Assembly (NCBI GenBank): GCA_033584155.1 | Contig: CP138355.1 | Coordinates: 1,054,001 to 1,118,000 of the forward strand | Reading direction: 5' to 3' | Length of the DNA stretch: 64,000 nucleotides | From: Candidatus Electrothrix scaldis | GTDB taxonomy: Bacteria; Desulfobacterota; Desulfobulbia; Desulfobulbales; Desulfobulbaceae | Part shown: piece after piece, positions 1 through 7,738 of the stretch | How positions within the stretch are numbered: the stretch's first letter is position 1 | How the letters are laid out: every line of letters begins with the position of its first letter | Notes under the pieces: model-generated | Database searches by the model: none | The model's input: only the letters and a program-made list of their open reading frames with translations | What the model was told of the DNA's origin: nothing | Program-made: the position numbers and the translations under genes

Positions 1-504
1 TATATTGGTGCGGCCCGGGCCTCGGTTTTTCCCCGCATCTCGCTGACCGCATCTGCTGGGACGGCCAGCGATGATTTGGGGAGGCTGTTCGGTTCCGGGA
101 CTGGAATCTGGAGCTTTGTCCCGGAGCTTGAGATCCCCATTTTTGATAGTCGGATTTGGTCTGCTTTAAAGACCAGTAAGATAGATCAGAAGATTATGTT
201 GACTCAGTATGAGAAGGCTGTACAAACTGCCTTTAAAGAAGTCGCAGATGCCCTGGCTGTGCAGGGAACCATCAGCGAGCAGTTAGCGGCCCAGGAATCT
301 CTGGTGGAATCTGCTGAGGCCACCTATGAGCTTTCGGATAAGCGCTATACGATGGGCCTGGATAGCTATCTCAGCGTCCTGGATGCCCATCGCTCTCTCT
401 ATGCCCAGCAACAGGCCCTGATTTCTCTCCGTCTGGCTCGGCTCGCCAATCAAGTCACGCTCTATACTGTCCTCGGTGGTGGGCAGAAGAGCAAAAAGGA
501 TTGA
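1..504 (+). CDS. Outer-membrane efflux protein, TolC/OprM (NodT) family, 3' part
   Basis: The reading frame is already open at base 1 and ends with TGA at 502-504, so 167 residues of the C-terminal part are visible and the 5' end lies outside the window. Near the start the protein reads ARASVFPRISLTASAG followed by TASDDLGRLF, a signature of the second repeat of OprM/CusC-type channels. A long helical stretch (EKAVQTAFKEVADALA, then YELSDKRYTMGLDSYLSVLDA) matches the periplasmic coiled-coil barrel. Family role: trimeric outer-membrane channel of a tripartite RND or ABC export pump. The pump and adaptor genes should lie upstream of the window. A strong bidirectional terminator follows. The family call is firm; the substrate cannot be inferred. 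Confidence 0.9.
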   Translation, partial: YIGAARASVFPRISLTASAGTASDDLGRLFGSGTGIWSFVPELEIPIFDSRIWSALKTSKIDQKIMLTQYEKAVQTAFKEVADALAVQGTISEQLAAQESLVESAEATYELSDKRYTMGLDSYLSVLDAHRSLYAQQQALISLRLARLANQVTLYTVLGGGQKSKKD

Positions 505-525
505 GGGGTACTCCTCCTGCTCCTC

Positions 526-565
526 AGAGGGACCAGCATTTCAACCCCGCTGGTTCCTCTTTTTT
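526..565. terminator. Bidirectional rho-independent terminator
   Basis: The stem is AGAGG-G-ACCAGC (526-537) with GCTGGT-T-CCTCT (549-560), one internal mismatch and an 11-base loop. A T-run follows on the plus strand. It sits between the convergent efflux gene and TPR gene and can serve both. Confidence 0.85.
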
Positions 566-570
566 GAATG

Positions 571-1491
571 TTACTCTCCAGGAGCTTCCTGGGTGGGAAC
601 CTGTGCTCCAGAGATGTGATAGAGCTCCCAGTTTGTGGTTGAGGACACAAAGGCATCAGGGATGACCTTTTTAACGACGGTAAGCAGGGCACGGGCCTTG
701 GCATAACTGGAGTTACTTGCCAGTGTAATGACATACATACCGTTGTTCATGACATAGATTACTGGATTGTTCAGCTCCTGTTGCTTTTCTTTTGGGGCCG
801 TTTTCTGGATTTTTTCCGTTAAAGTACTGGCTAGTGTGTCAAGTTGTTTGATACTTTTGGTACTATGAATCACCACGGCAAAGATGCCGGGAAGGTCAGG
901 ATTCTGTTTTTCCTGGGTCTCAATGCGCGAATTAACTTTATCGATGTTTTTGACAGCTATCTGGCTGCCCAACTCCCGTGCCTTGGCAAATTCATCTAAG
1001 GCCTCTTCATAACGATCAGCAGACATTAAGGCAATGCCTTTGTTGTTATGAAGTTTCATCCTGCTCTCTTCGTTCAGACGTCTGTATATTTCCGGGGCTG
1101 TTGCCATCTTGAAATATTCCAGGGCCTGATCAAATTCTCCCATCTGAAGATGAACGTAGCCGATAGTGTTGTACAGCGAAGGATCAAGAAGCTGTCCACT
1201 GCTTGAACCGTTCTTCAGAGTCGCTCCGAGAATTTTTGCTGACTCCTGGTATTCCTTCATCTGGGCCAGAAGACGACCGTAGTCGTAGCCAATGGAAAAA
1301 CTGTTCGGATATTTTTTCAGCAGTTCGCTGTATTCCTGCTGGCTTTGTTCCAGGAGGTTGCGGTTCTTATAGGTTTCCGCTACGGCGAGCTGGGCTGCCG
1401 CTTCTGCCGGGACATCGTCCTGCACCGCATCCTGGGCCGCAGCTACCTGGACCAGCAGTAGAAGAGCGAAAAGTTGTATTAGTCGTTTCAT
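571..1491 (-). CDS. Secreted TPR protein with SPOR-like C-terminus
   Basis: 306 residues. An N-terminal signal peptide (MKRLIQLFALLLLVQVAAA) implies export. Residues about 30-190 form tetratricopeptide-like helical pairs (YKNRNLLEQSQQEYSELLKK; YNTIGYVHLQMGEFDQALEY; NNKGIALMSADRYEEALDEF), a protein-interaction scaffold. The last ~100 residues (FAVVIHSTKSIKQLDTLA ... GMYVITLASNSSYAKARALL) have the beta-alpha pattern and spacing of a SPOR-type domain, which in known proteins binds denuded peptidoglycan. That assignment is my inference from pattern. The start ATG overlaps the stop of the upstream gene (1488-1964) in an ATGA arrangement, indicating translational coupling. The precise function is unknown; an envelope or cell-wall role is likely. 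Confidence 0.75.
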   Translation of the reverse strand: MKRLIQLFALLLLVQVAAAQDAVQDDVPAEAAAQLAVAETYKNRNLLEQSQQEYSELLKKYPNSFSIGYDYGRLLAQMKEYQESAKILGATLKNGSSSGQLLDPSLYNTIGYVHLQMGEFDQALEYFKMATAPEIYRRLNEESRMKLHNNKGIALMSADRYEEALDEFAKARELGSQIAVKNIDKVNSRIETQEKQNPDLPGIFAVVIHSTKSIKQLDTLASTLTEKIQKTAPKEKQQELNNPVIYVMNNGMYVITLASNSSYAKARALLTVVKKVIPDAFVSSTTNWELYHISGAQVPTQEAPGE

Positions 1492-1964
1492 ATTCCTGCC
1501 TCCCCTGTCTCTGGCGCATCATGGAGAAGCGCCTGTGCCTGCTCTATTTTCAGAGCCTTGAGATAATTTTGCGTTCCTTCAGCATCTCTTTCCAGCTGAA
1601 ATATCTTTCTGTCCAGTTCCGTCAGATCGATAGAGACCTCGTTTCTGTTTTGCAGCTGCACATCTTCGCCGCTGAGATTTACCGGGGCGGCACTGACCCG
1701 TACCTCCATTTCCTTGCTGATCGCTTTCGGTGCAACATCAAATTTGACGTTGATCTTCGGGTCCAGCAGGTCCCAGGTCATGCCGACCAGGATAACGCCG
1801 AAAGACATGAGCATGAACAGTCTGATCTCGCGGCATCGGATCAGCAAGTTCTCCCCTTCAAAGTCTTTTGAGGCCATTACCTTCTGGAGCAGAAGATAGG
1901 AAAGAATCAGGATCGCGGTGGCGAATCCGAGAAACCCCAGTTTAACAAGCTCCACTATCATCAC
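1488..1964 (-). CDS. Small inner-membrane protein with periplasmic/cytoplasmic tail
   Basis: 158 residues with two hydrophobic segments, at about 5-27 (KLGFLGFATAILILSYLLL) and about 48-66 (LFMLMSFGVILVGMTW). A soluble tail rich in charged and helical residues ends in a coiled-coil-like stretch (LTELDRKIFQLERDAEG). It belongs to no family I recognise. It is the first gene of a two-gene unit with the TPR/SPOR-like protein, with a 4-base overlap, so the two probably act together at the envelope. ATG at 1962-1964 is preceded by AGGAGA, a good ribosome binding site. Confidence 0.7.
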   Translation of the reverse strand: MMIVELVKLGFLGFATAILILSYLLLQKVMASKDFEGENLLIRCREIRLFMLMSFGVILVGMTWDLLDPKINVKFDVAPKAISKEMEVRVSAAPVNLSGEDVQLQNRNEVSIDLTELDRKIFQLERDAEGTQNYLKALKIEQAQALLHDAPETGEAGI

Positions 1965-2016
1965 TCTTCTCCTTTGTTATGGTTGTCTACGATAATTTGC
2001 CTGCCTCTCTCGATTT

Positions 2017-2385
2017 CTACCCTGAAAAAAAGATACGGAGGCGTTTGCGAATTTCAAAGAGGAAATCCTCAAGGATCGTTGCAGTATCGTTGTCGCGGAT
2101 ACCACTGAACTCCATGAAGAGCACTTGGTAGCTGTTGCGCAGTGGGGTAGGGGCTTCACCGATGGCAAGCCCGGAAAAGAGTTGCTCGAATTGATCCTTG
2201 TGGCGGACATCGTAATAATGCCAGAGGGTGGAGAGAAAGAGGCTTTTACCGAAGCGGCGGGGGCGGAGCAGGATGTTGAATTTTCCCTCTTGTTCCAGGG
2301 CTGCTATATATGCGGTTTTGTCGATATAGAGGTAGCTTTCGGTGATAACATCTTTGAAATTGCTTAATCCGTAGGGGATCTTCAT
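2017..2385 (-). pseudogene. Truncated AAA-ATPase-like (PF09820-type) gene
   Basis: 122 residues that match only the N-terminus of the large AAA-ATPase-like/DUF1703 family. The opening MKIPYGLSNFKDV, YLYIDKTAYIAALEQ and the arginine-rich LLRPRRFGKSLFLSTL with a GKS nucleotide-binding core are all characteristic. Family members usually run to about 500-580 residues with a C-terminal PD-(D/E)XK nuclease domain. Here the frame stops with TAG at 2017-2019 and nothing family-like follows before the next gene. These genes are typically multicopy and horizontally spread, so this looks like a decayed copy. The remnant could still be expressed, since the start codon and frame are intact. Confidence 0.7.
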
Positions 2386-2542
2386 GGCGCTCTGGTGTGT
2401 TTTTGATCTGCCGGGTGGTTACAAGGGCACTTACAGCGCATGATGGAATGCGTAGGTTATAGAGTGGCGATATTTTTTTAATGCGGAGTCGGGATGAGCG
2501 TTCTTTCAAAGATTGATCTGCCATCGAATGGAGAGCAGATAT

Positions 2543-2564
2543 GCCCGGCATGGTACAGCCGGGC
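2543..2564 (-). terminator. Hairpin behind FN3 gene, weak terminator
   Basis: A perfect 7-bp stem (GCCCGGC at 2543-2549, GCCGGGC at 2558-2564) with an 8-base loop lies 9 bases downstream of the stop of the minus-strand FN3 gene. There is no T-run on the minus strand, so intrinsic termination is uncertain. Confidence 0.4.
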
Positions 2565-2572
2565 CTTTTCCG

Positions 2573-3178
2573 CTACAGCACCGCTGCCACAGTATTGCTC
2601 GGTTCACTCTCACCGGCCTTATTCACCGCGATGACCCGATATTCGTGCTCTTTGCCGCGCTCCTGATTATTCAGGATGATCTCGGTTTCCAGGGCCGTGC
2701 CGACCATCATCCATTCTCCTTCAGGCACTTCCCGCCGCTCCACCCGGTAAAAAGCCACCTTGCCGCCGTCCACTGGCTTCTTCCAGTCCAGAGTAATCTG
2801 GCCCGCCCCTTCTTTCGGGGCCTCCAACATCCTGGGCTGGCCCGGAGCCTGCAAGGGGGTCGGCTCCGCCCTGCCGCTCCAGCCGAGAGCGGCCAGTTTG
2901 GCGTCATTGCCGTGTACTGCGTCTTCGGCATAATTCAGAACGCTCTTTGCTGCGGAGATCATTTCGTTATTCCCGGCCTGCTTGGCCTCGGTGGCCTGCT
3001 GCGCAGCTGCCTGAGCCGCAACCTGTTCATCCTCCAGTGTGATGGAGTTATCCAGGAGGGTCTGGAGTTGCGCCGGAGTGAAAGGAGGGTTAGGAAAGTC
3101 GGGATTGTCTGTAAGCCCGGCGATAATCTTCTGTACCAACGTTCTGATGTCCGCTTCACGGGTGGGAAAACGTGCCAT
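2573..3178 (-). CDS. Fibronectin type III domain protein
   Basis: 201 residues, no signal peptide. The N-terminal ~100 residues are helical and Ala/Gln-rich (AAQAAAQQATEAKQAGN). Residues about 112-200 form one fibronectin type III fold: GQITLDWKKPVDGGKVAFYRVERRE, the conserved Trp and Tyr positions, and EYRVIAVNKAGESEPSNTV at the G-strand. FN3 modules are protein-protein interaction domains. The ATG is preceded by AGGAGGTTATT, a near-perfect ribosome binding site, suggesting strong translation. Standing alone, it may bind surface or filament proteins, but there is no direct evidence for a partner. Confidence 0.75.
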   Translation of the reverse strand: MARFPTREADIRTLVQKIIAGLTDNPDFPNPPFTPAQLQTLLDNSITLEDEQVAAQAAAQQATEAKQAGNNEMISAAKSVLNYAEDAVHGNDAKLAALGWSGRAEPTPLQAPGQPRMLEAPKEGAGQITLDWKKPVDGGKVAFYRVERREVPEGEWMMVGTALETEIILNNQERGKEHEYRVIAVNKAGESEPSNTVAAVL

Positions 3179-3254
3179 AATAACCTCCTGTGCTGTTTTA
3201 ATTGGTTTTTTTGCTGATTAAAACACTCCGTTCCTTCTTGCAATTACTCTGTTT

Positions 3255-3548
3255 TACCGTTCATACGCCTCATGCGAAGCTTCGAATGGCTCGTTTGATG
3301 CTTTAAATGCCTCTTATGAAGCATTGAATGCCTCATTTCATGCTTCAAACGTCACGTTTTAAACTTCATACGTCTTACACGAAGCTTAGAATGCCACGTT
3401 TGAAGTATCGAATGGCCCATTTGATGTTTAAAATGTCTCATTCGAAGCTTCATATGCGACGTTGTAAACTTCGAATGACCTTTATGAAGCGTCGAATGCC
3501 TCATTGCAACCTTCAAACGTCATGTTGCACCTTCCGTATTCCCTGGTG
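3255..3548. repeat. Degenerate 21-bp tandem repeat array (about 14 units)
   Basis: Units start at 3255, 3276, 3297, 3318, 3339, 3360, 3381, 3402, 3423, 3444, 3465, 3486, 3507 and 3528, each exactly 21 bases with no indels. The approximate consensus is GAAGCTTCGAATGCCTCAT plus two T. Units differ by several substitutions but keep their length. The first half (GAAGCTTC) is palindromic. Because 21 is a multiple of three, every frame reads as a seven-residue repeat (pattern KLxxRMP in one plus frame). No ribosome binding site or conserved protein family supports translation. It lies in the gap between the FN3 gene and the ELWxxDGT gene. Confidence 0.85.
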
Positions 3549-3764
3549 CGGATAGGCAACGGGGCATGTTTAACCGCTTTCGGAAAATTTCTACCTGCAT
3601 ACAGTAGTTTTTTCAGTTAGCTGAATGGAATTATGAACAAGTATCTTATGTTGCGTGAAATTTCAAGAGGAAATAGTTTGATTTTCTGTTTTTTCTTTTC
3701 TTGTGGGAAAGTCTGCAATGAAGATTCAGGGGGAGCGGTATTTGAACCTGCAACTCAGCGCTGT

Positions 3765-3798
3765 AACCCGCATGGTTGCGCGGTTTGATTTTTTTTTT
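3765..3798 (+). terminator. Orphan terminator-like hairpin
   Basis: AACC-CGC (3765-3771) pairs with GCG-C-GGTT (3778-3785) with one bulged base, followed by a run of ten T (3789-3798). No plus-strand gene is visible upstream, so it may end an unannotated small transcript or attenuate read-through toward the ELWxxDGT gene. The rest of 3549-3825 is AT-rich and I see no gene in it. Confidence 0.45.
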
Positions 3799-3825
3799 GT
3801 GTGATACCGATGTGGAGACTTTTTA

Positions 3826-3853
3826 TTGACTTCTTCAGCTTTGTATGTATATT
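3826..3853 (+). promoter_or_regulatory. Putative sigma70 promoter of the ELWxxDGT gene
   Basis: TTGACT at 3826-3831 and TATATT at 3848-3853 are separated by 16 bases, about 100 bases before the chosen start codon. It is a sequence match only. Confidence 0.45.
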
Positions 3854-3955
3854 GTTTTTTTGTAATATCTATTTTATATCGTTATTATTTTCTCTAGCTT
3901 GAAGATCGGTTACAGGCCGGTGAGAGGGAATGCAAAATTCAAATGGAGGGGAGTT

Positions 3956-6673
3956 ATGGAAAGCGAACGAATGTATTCCCGGCAGATTGCCTTAACCGCT
4001 GTCATGCTGCTGGCCCTGCTGCCGTTAAGTGCAGTAGCGGCAGAACCGTATCTGGTCAAGAATATCAGCAATCTGTCTACACAAGGCTCCGATCCGTCTC
4101 AAGGAGTTGCTCTGGGCAGTATCTACTATTTCACCACCTTTGACGGACCCAACGGCAGAGAGCTGTGGAAGAGCGACGGTACCGAGGCGGGAACCGTTAT
4201 GGTCAAAGACATTTACGCAGGTGCAGGCAGCTCGGACCCGGATAATCTGACGGCAGTTGACGGTCTGCTTTATTTCAGTGCCTTTGACGGACCCAACGGC
4301 AGAGAGCTGTGGAAGAGCGACGGTACCGAGGCGGGAACCGTCATGGTCAAAGACATTTACGCAGGTGCAGGCAGCTCGGACCCGGATAATCTGACGGCAG
4401 TTGACGGTCTGCTTTATTTCAGTGCCTTTGACGGACCCAACGGCAGAGAGCTGTGGAAGAGCGACGGTACCGAGGCGGGAACCGTTATGGTCAAAGACAT
4501 TTACGCAGGTGCAGGCAGCTCGGACCCGGATAATCTGACGGCAGTTGACGGTCTGCTTTATTTCAGTGCCTTTGACGGACCCAACGGCAGAGAGCTGTGG
4601 AAGAGCGACGGTACCGAGGCGGGAACCGTTATGGTCAAAGACATTTATGCGGGCGCAAACAGCTCGTCCCCCTACTCTCTGACCGCTATGAACGGCCTGC
4701 TCTGGTTCAGGGCATCTGGCGGAATTCACGGCAATGAGCTGTGGAAGAGCGACGGTACCGAGGCGGGAACCGTTATGGTCAAAGACATTTACGCAGGTGC
4801 AGGCAGCTCGGACCCGGATAATCTGACGGCAGTTGACGGTCTGCTTTATTTCAGTGCCTTTGACGGACCCAACGGCAGAGAGCTGTGGAAGAGCGACGGT
4901 ACCGAGGCGGGAACCGTTATGGTCAAAGACATTTATGCGGGCGCAAACAGCTCGTCCCCCTACTCTCTGACCGCTATGAACGGCCTGCTCTGGTTCAGGG
5001 CATCTGGCGGAATTCACGGCAATGAGCTGTGGAAGAGCGACGGCACAGAGGCGGGAACAGTCATGGTCAAAGATATTTATGCGGGATCAGGCGGCTCGTA
5101 CCCGGATAATTTGACGGCAGTGGACGGTCTGCTCTATTTCAAGGCCTATGTCGGATTCAACGACTATGAGCTGTGGAAGAGCGACGGTACCGAGGTGGGA
5201 ACAGTCATGGTTAAAGATATTTACGTAGGTTCAGATAGCTCGAACCCTTCCGCTCTAACCGCAGTGGACGGACTACTTTATTTCAGTGCCGATGATGGAA
5301 AAAACGGTAGAGAGCTGTGGAAGAGTGACGGTACCGAGGCGGGAACCGTCATACTTGGGGATATCAATACATGGGCAAGCAGCTCGTACCCGGAGAATCT
5401 GATCGCAGTGGACGGTCTGCTTTATTTCAGTGCCGATGACGGAACCAACGGCAGAGAACTGTGGAAGAGCGACGGTACCGAGGCGGGAACCGTCATGCTC
5501 AAAGACATTTACGCGGCAGGCAACTCAACCCCGTCCTACCTGACCGCTATGGACGGGCTACTCTATTTCGCTGCAGAGGACGAGACCAGCGGCAATGAGC
5601 TATGGAAGAGCGACGGTACAGAGGCGGGAACCGTCATGGTCAAAGACATTATCGCGGGCCCAAGCAGATCACAACCGTTCTATTTGACTGCTGTGGACGG
5701 GTTGCTCTATTTCAGTGCCAATGACGGACCCAACGGCAGAGAGCTGTGGAAGAGTGACGGTACAGAGGAGGGAACCGTCATGGTCAAAGACATTCGTGCG
5801 GGCTCAGGCAGCTCGTCTCCAGATAATTTGACCGCAGTGGACGGTCTGCTTTATTTCAGAGTCTACGACGGATCCAACGGCTATGAGCTGTGGAAGAGCG
5901 ACGGCACAGAGGCGGGAACCGTTATGCTTGGGGATATCAATAAATGGGCAAGCAGCTCGTATCCCCGCTATCTGACCGCAGTGGACGGGTTGCTCTATTT
6001 CGCTGCAGAGGACGAGACCAACGGCACTGAGCTATGGAAGAGCGACGGTACAGAGGGGGGAACTGTCATGGTCAAAGACATTCGTGCGGGCTCAAGCAGC
6101 TCGAATCTGGATTATTTTACCGCTATGGACGATCTGCTCTATTTCAATGCCTCTGACGGAATCAATGGCTATGAGCTGTGGAAGAGCGACGGCACAGAGG
6201 CGGGAACCGTCATGGTCAAAGACATTGACTTGGACTCAAGTAGCTCGTACCCCCGCTCTCTAACCGCTATGGACGGTCTGCTCTATTTCAATGCCTCTGA
6301 CGGAACCAACGGCAATGAGCTATGGAAGAGCGACGGTACAGAGGCGGGAACCATTATGATCAAAGATATTAACGTGGGCGCAGACGACTCGTCCCCGGAT
6401 AATCTGACCGCAGTGGACGGTCTGCTCTATTTCAGTGCTGACGATGGACCCAATGGCTATGAGTTGTGGAAGAGCGACGGCACAGAGGCGGGAACCGTCA
6501 TGGTCAAAGACATTTACGCGGCAGGTAGCTCGTCTCCCTATAATATGACCGTTGTGGATGGGGTGCTCTATTTCAGTGTCTATGACGGACCTCACGGCGA
6601 AGAGCTGTGGGCGTATGCACTAAAAAAAACGATGGGATGGCTGCCCGCCGTCTATTTGTTACTGATGCAGTAA
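3956..6673 (+). CDS. Secreted ELWxxDGT-repeat beta-propeller-like protein
   Basis: 905 residues from the ATG at 3956, chosen because GGAGGGG precedes it and a signal peptide follows directly (hydrophobic core ALTAVMLLALLPLSAVAA). An upstream in-frame TTG (3899) lacks these. The mature protein is a chain of ~48-residue units with the core ELWKSDGTEAGT followed by VMVKDI and LTAVDGLLYF. I count 17 ELWKSDGTE cores plus a final degenerate ELWAYALKK. This is the ELWxxDGT repeat known from secreted or surface proteins of environmental bacteria and predicted to fold as beta-propeller blades. The first seven units are almost identical in DNA as well as protein, showing recent internal expansion. The C-terminus (LPAVYLLLMQ) is hydrophobic. 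Function unknown; extracellular binding or structural role is inferred. Confidence 0.85.
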   Translation: MESERMYSRQIALTAVMLLALLPLSAVAAEPYLVKNISNLSTQGSDPSQGVALGSIYYFTTFDGPNGRELWKSDGTEAGTVMVKDIYAGAGSSDPDNLTAVDGLLYFSAFDGPNGRELWKSDGTEAGTVMVKDIYAGAGSSDPDNLTAVDGLLYFSAFDGPNGRELWKSDGTEAGTVMVKDIYAGAGSSDPDNLTAVDGLLYFSAFDGPNGRELWKSDGTEAGTVMVKDIYAGANSSSPYSLTAMNGLLWFRASGGIHGNELWKSDGTEAGTVMVKDIYAGAGSSDPDNLTAVDGLLYFSAFDGPNGRELWKSDGTEAGTVMVKDIYAGANSSSPYSLTAMNGLLWFRASGGIHGNELWKSDGTEAGTVMVKDIYAGSGGSYPDNLTAVDGLLYFKAYVGFNDYELWKSDGTEVGTVMVKDIYVGSDSSNPSALTAVDGLLYFSADDGKNGRELWKSDGTEAGTVILGDINTWASSSYPENLIAVDGLLYFSADDGTNGRELWKSDGTEAGTVMLKDIYAAGNSTPSYLTAMDGLLYFAAEDETSGNELWKSDGTEAGTVMVKDIIAGPSRSQPFYLTAVDGLLYFSANDGPNGRELWKSDGTEEGTVMVKDIRAGSGSSSPDNLTAVDGLLYFRVYDGSNGYELWKSDGTEAGTVMLGDINKWASSSYPRYLTAVDGLLYFAAEDETNGTELWKSDGTEGGTVMVKDIRAGSSSSNLDYFTAMDDLLYFNASDGINGYELWKSDGTEAGTVMVKDIDLDSSSSYPRSLTAMDGLLYFNASDGTNGNELWKSDGTEAGTIMIKDINVGADDSSPDNLTAVDGLLYFSADDGPNGYELWKSDGTEAGTVMVKDIYAAGSSSPYNMTVVDGVLYFSVYDGPHGEELWAYALKKTMGWLPAVYLLLMQ
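4140..5040. repeat. Near-identical 144-bp intragenic tandem repeats
   Basis: Units encoding the 48-residue ELWxxDGT blade are almost identical at DNA level from about 4140 to 5040. Units 1-4 differ at only one or two third-codon positions (for example gttatg/gtcatg). A two-unit block containing the variant YAGANSSSPY and RASGGIHGNE blade appears twice in a row, indicating a higher-order 288-bp duplication. Later units diverge progressively. This is a likely site of copy-number variation and assembly error. Confidence 0.9.
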
Positions 6674-6768
6674 TCACCATTACAGCAGGACGGGACAGTC
6701 GCATAAGTGAGGTTATGTGAAGTGAAAAAGGCCATAAGCTCATACTCATAATCTCAGCATCCTTCTGA

Positions 6769-6919
6769 GAGAAAACCATACGCATCGCCAACCCGATCTA
6801 TGAATATCTGATTGAGGCACAGAATGCCCTGGAAAACTTGACCGGGTGGGTGAAGGCGGTGCCCCTTTTTAAGCAGGAACCAGAAAAAAACTATTTCAAT
6901 CTCAATATAACGAACACAT
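6769..6919 (+). other. Possible short gene remnant in the 6674-6920 gap
   Basis: A frame open from 6769 reads IRIANPIYEYLIEAQNAL and continues to a stop at 6928-6930, overlapping the next gene's start. The IANPIY segment looks protein-like and resembles pieces of AAA-type ATPases, but there is no start codon, ribosome binding site or family-length match. The remainder of the 247-base gap shows nothing recognisable. Confidence 0.25.
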
Positions 6920-6920
6920 C

Positions 6921-7583
6921 ATGGCATTAAATCAGAAAAAATTACAAAAGAAAAAAGCAAAACAGGCCGCGAAGAGCAAGGCCCGCAAAACAGCACAGAA
7001 GCAAAAGGGCCTGATGGCCGCTGTTAATCGCAAGATGGCAATCCAGCAGGCCTTCAACGCCCCGGTCTTTGAGTGCTGGGAGGCAGAACAGCTCTTTGAC
7101 CTGGGAAGCAACGTGGGCATTGGCTCTGTCATGATCACCCGAAAAGCAAACAATGGCGATATCCTGGCAGGCGTTTTTCTCATTGATGTCTATTGCCTTG
7201 GCATTAAAGACTGCTTTGTCAGAGTATTTACCGAAGAAAACTACCCATCTTTCCTGGAAGAGGTCAACATGCAGCAGGGGAAGCTTAAAAAAATACATCC
7301 CACCTGCGCCAGAAAACTTATTGAGAAGGCAGGGGAATATGCCGCAGAACTGGGCTTTACCCCGCATAAGGATTACCGGGAGGCCAAAAGGATCTTTGGC
7401 GATATAGAGAGTGCTGCCTGTCCTCGTTCCTTTGAATTCGGCAAAAACGGCAAGCCGTTTTATTTTGCTGGCCCCTATGATAAACCGAAATTTATAAAGA
7501 ACGTGCTGGACAACCTGGAAAAGAACTGCGGACCGGATGGATATAATTACGTCGCGTACTCAGGCGACGACTTCTTTTTATAA
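6921..7583 (+). CDS. Conserved hypothetical protein with Lys-rich N-terminus
   Basis: 220 residues. The first ~30 are extremely basic (NQKKLQKKKAKQAAKSKARK), suggesting nucleic-acid or ribosome association or an unstructured tail. The remainder is a compact mixed alpha/beta domain: GSVMITRKANNGDILAGVFLIDVYCLGIKDCFVRVF, ARKLIEKAGEYAAELGFTPHKDYREAKRIFGDI and FEFGKNGKPFYFAGPYDKP. I recall uncharacterised proteins with this pattern but no assigned function. The ATG has no strong Shine-Dalgarno sequence. It is a monocistronic plus-strand gene ending at a shared terminator. Confidence 0.6.
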   Translation: MALNQKKLQKKKAKQAAKSKARKTAQKQKGLMAAVNRKMAIQQAFNAPVFECWEAEQLFDLGSNVGIGSVMITRKANNGDILAGVFLIDVYCLGIKDCFVRVFTEENYPSFLEEVNMQQGKLKKIHPTCARKLIEKAGEYAAELGFTPHKDYREAKRIFGDIESAACPRSFEFGKNGKPFYFAGPYDKPKFIKNVLDNLEKNCGPDGYNYVAYSGDDFFL

Positions 7584-7655
7584 CCGGGAGAACAGAGCTT
7601 GATGATGTTCCCAAACCGGAGTTTGGGAACAAGAGGATAGCCTGGAAAAATTAGG

Positions 7656-7682
7656 GTAGGGTGCGAACCTCTGTGTTCGCCC
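7656..7682. repeat. GTAGGGGC-type palindromic element, copy 1
   Basis: GTAGGGTGCGAACCTCTGTG followed by TTCGCCCT, a variant of the 26-bp palindromic family found also at 10365, 37918, 37953, 49670 and 54609. It folds as GGTGCGAAC/GTTCGCCC. Confidence 0.7.
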
Positions 7683-7686
7683 TGAC

Positions 7687-7720
7687 AAAACGGGATGCAC
7701 CTTGCGGCGCATCCCGTTTT
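7687..7720. terminator. Bidirectional terminator between 6921 gene and secDF
   Basis: A perfect 12-bp stem AAAACGGGATGC (7687-7698)/GCATCCCGTTTT (7709-7720) with a 10-base loop and T-rich sequence on both strands. It serves both convergent genes. Confidence 0.9.
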
Positions 7721-7738
7721 CTTTTGCGTGGCTTATGC

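Noticed and set aside
3328-3555. 75-residue frame of KLxxRMP-type heptad repeats
   Set aside because: It is a translation of the 21-bp tandem array. All frames are open to similar degree, and there is no ribosome binding site or family match.
3730-3790. tRNA 3'-half-like segment on the minus strand (GGTTCAAATACC)
   Set aside because: The T-stem has mismatches and no anticodon or D arm can be found.
4025-5017. 330-residue minus-strand frame
   Set aside because: Antisense shadow of the near-identical ELWxxDGT repeats.
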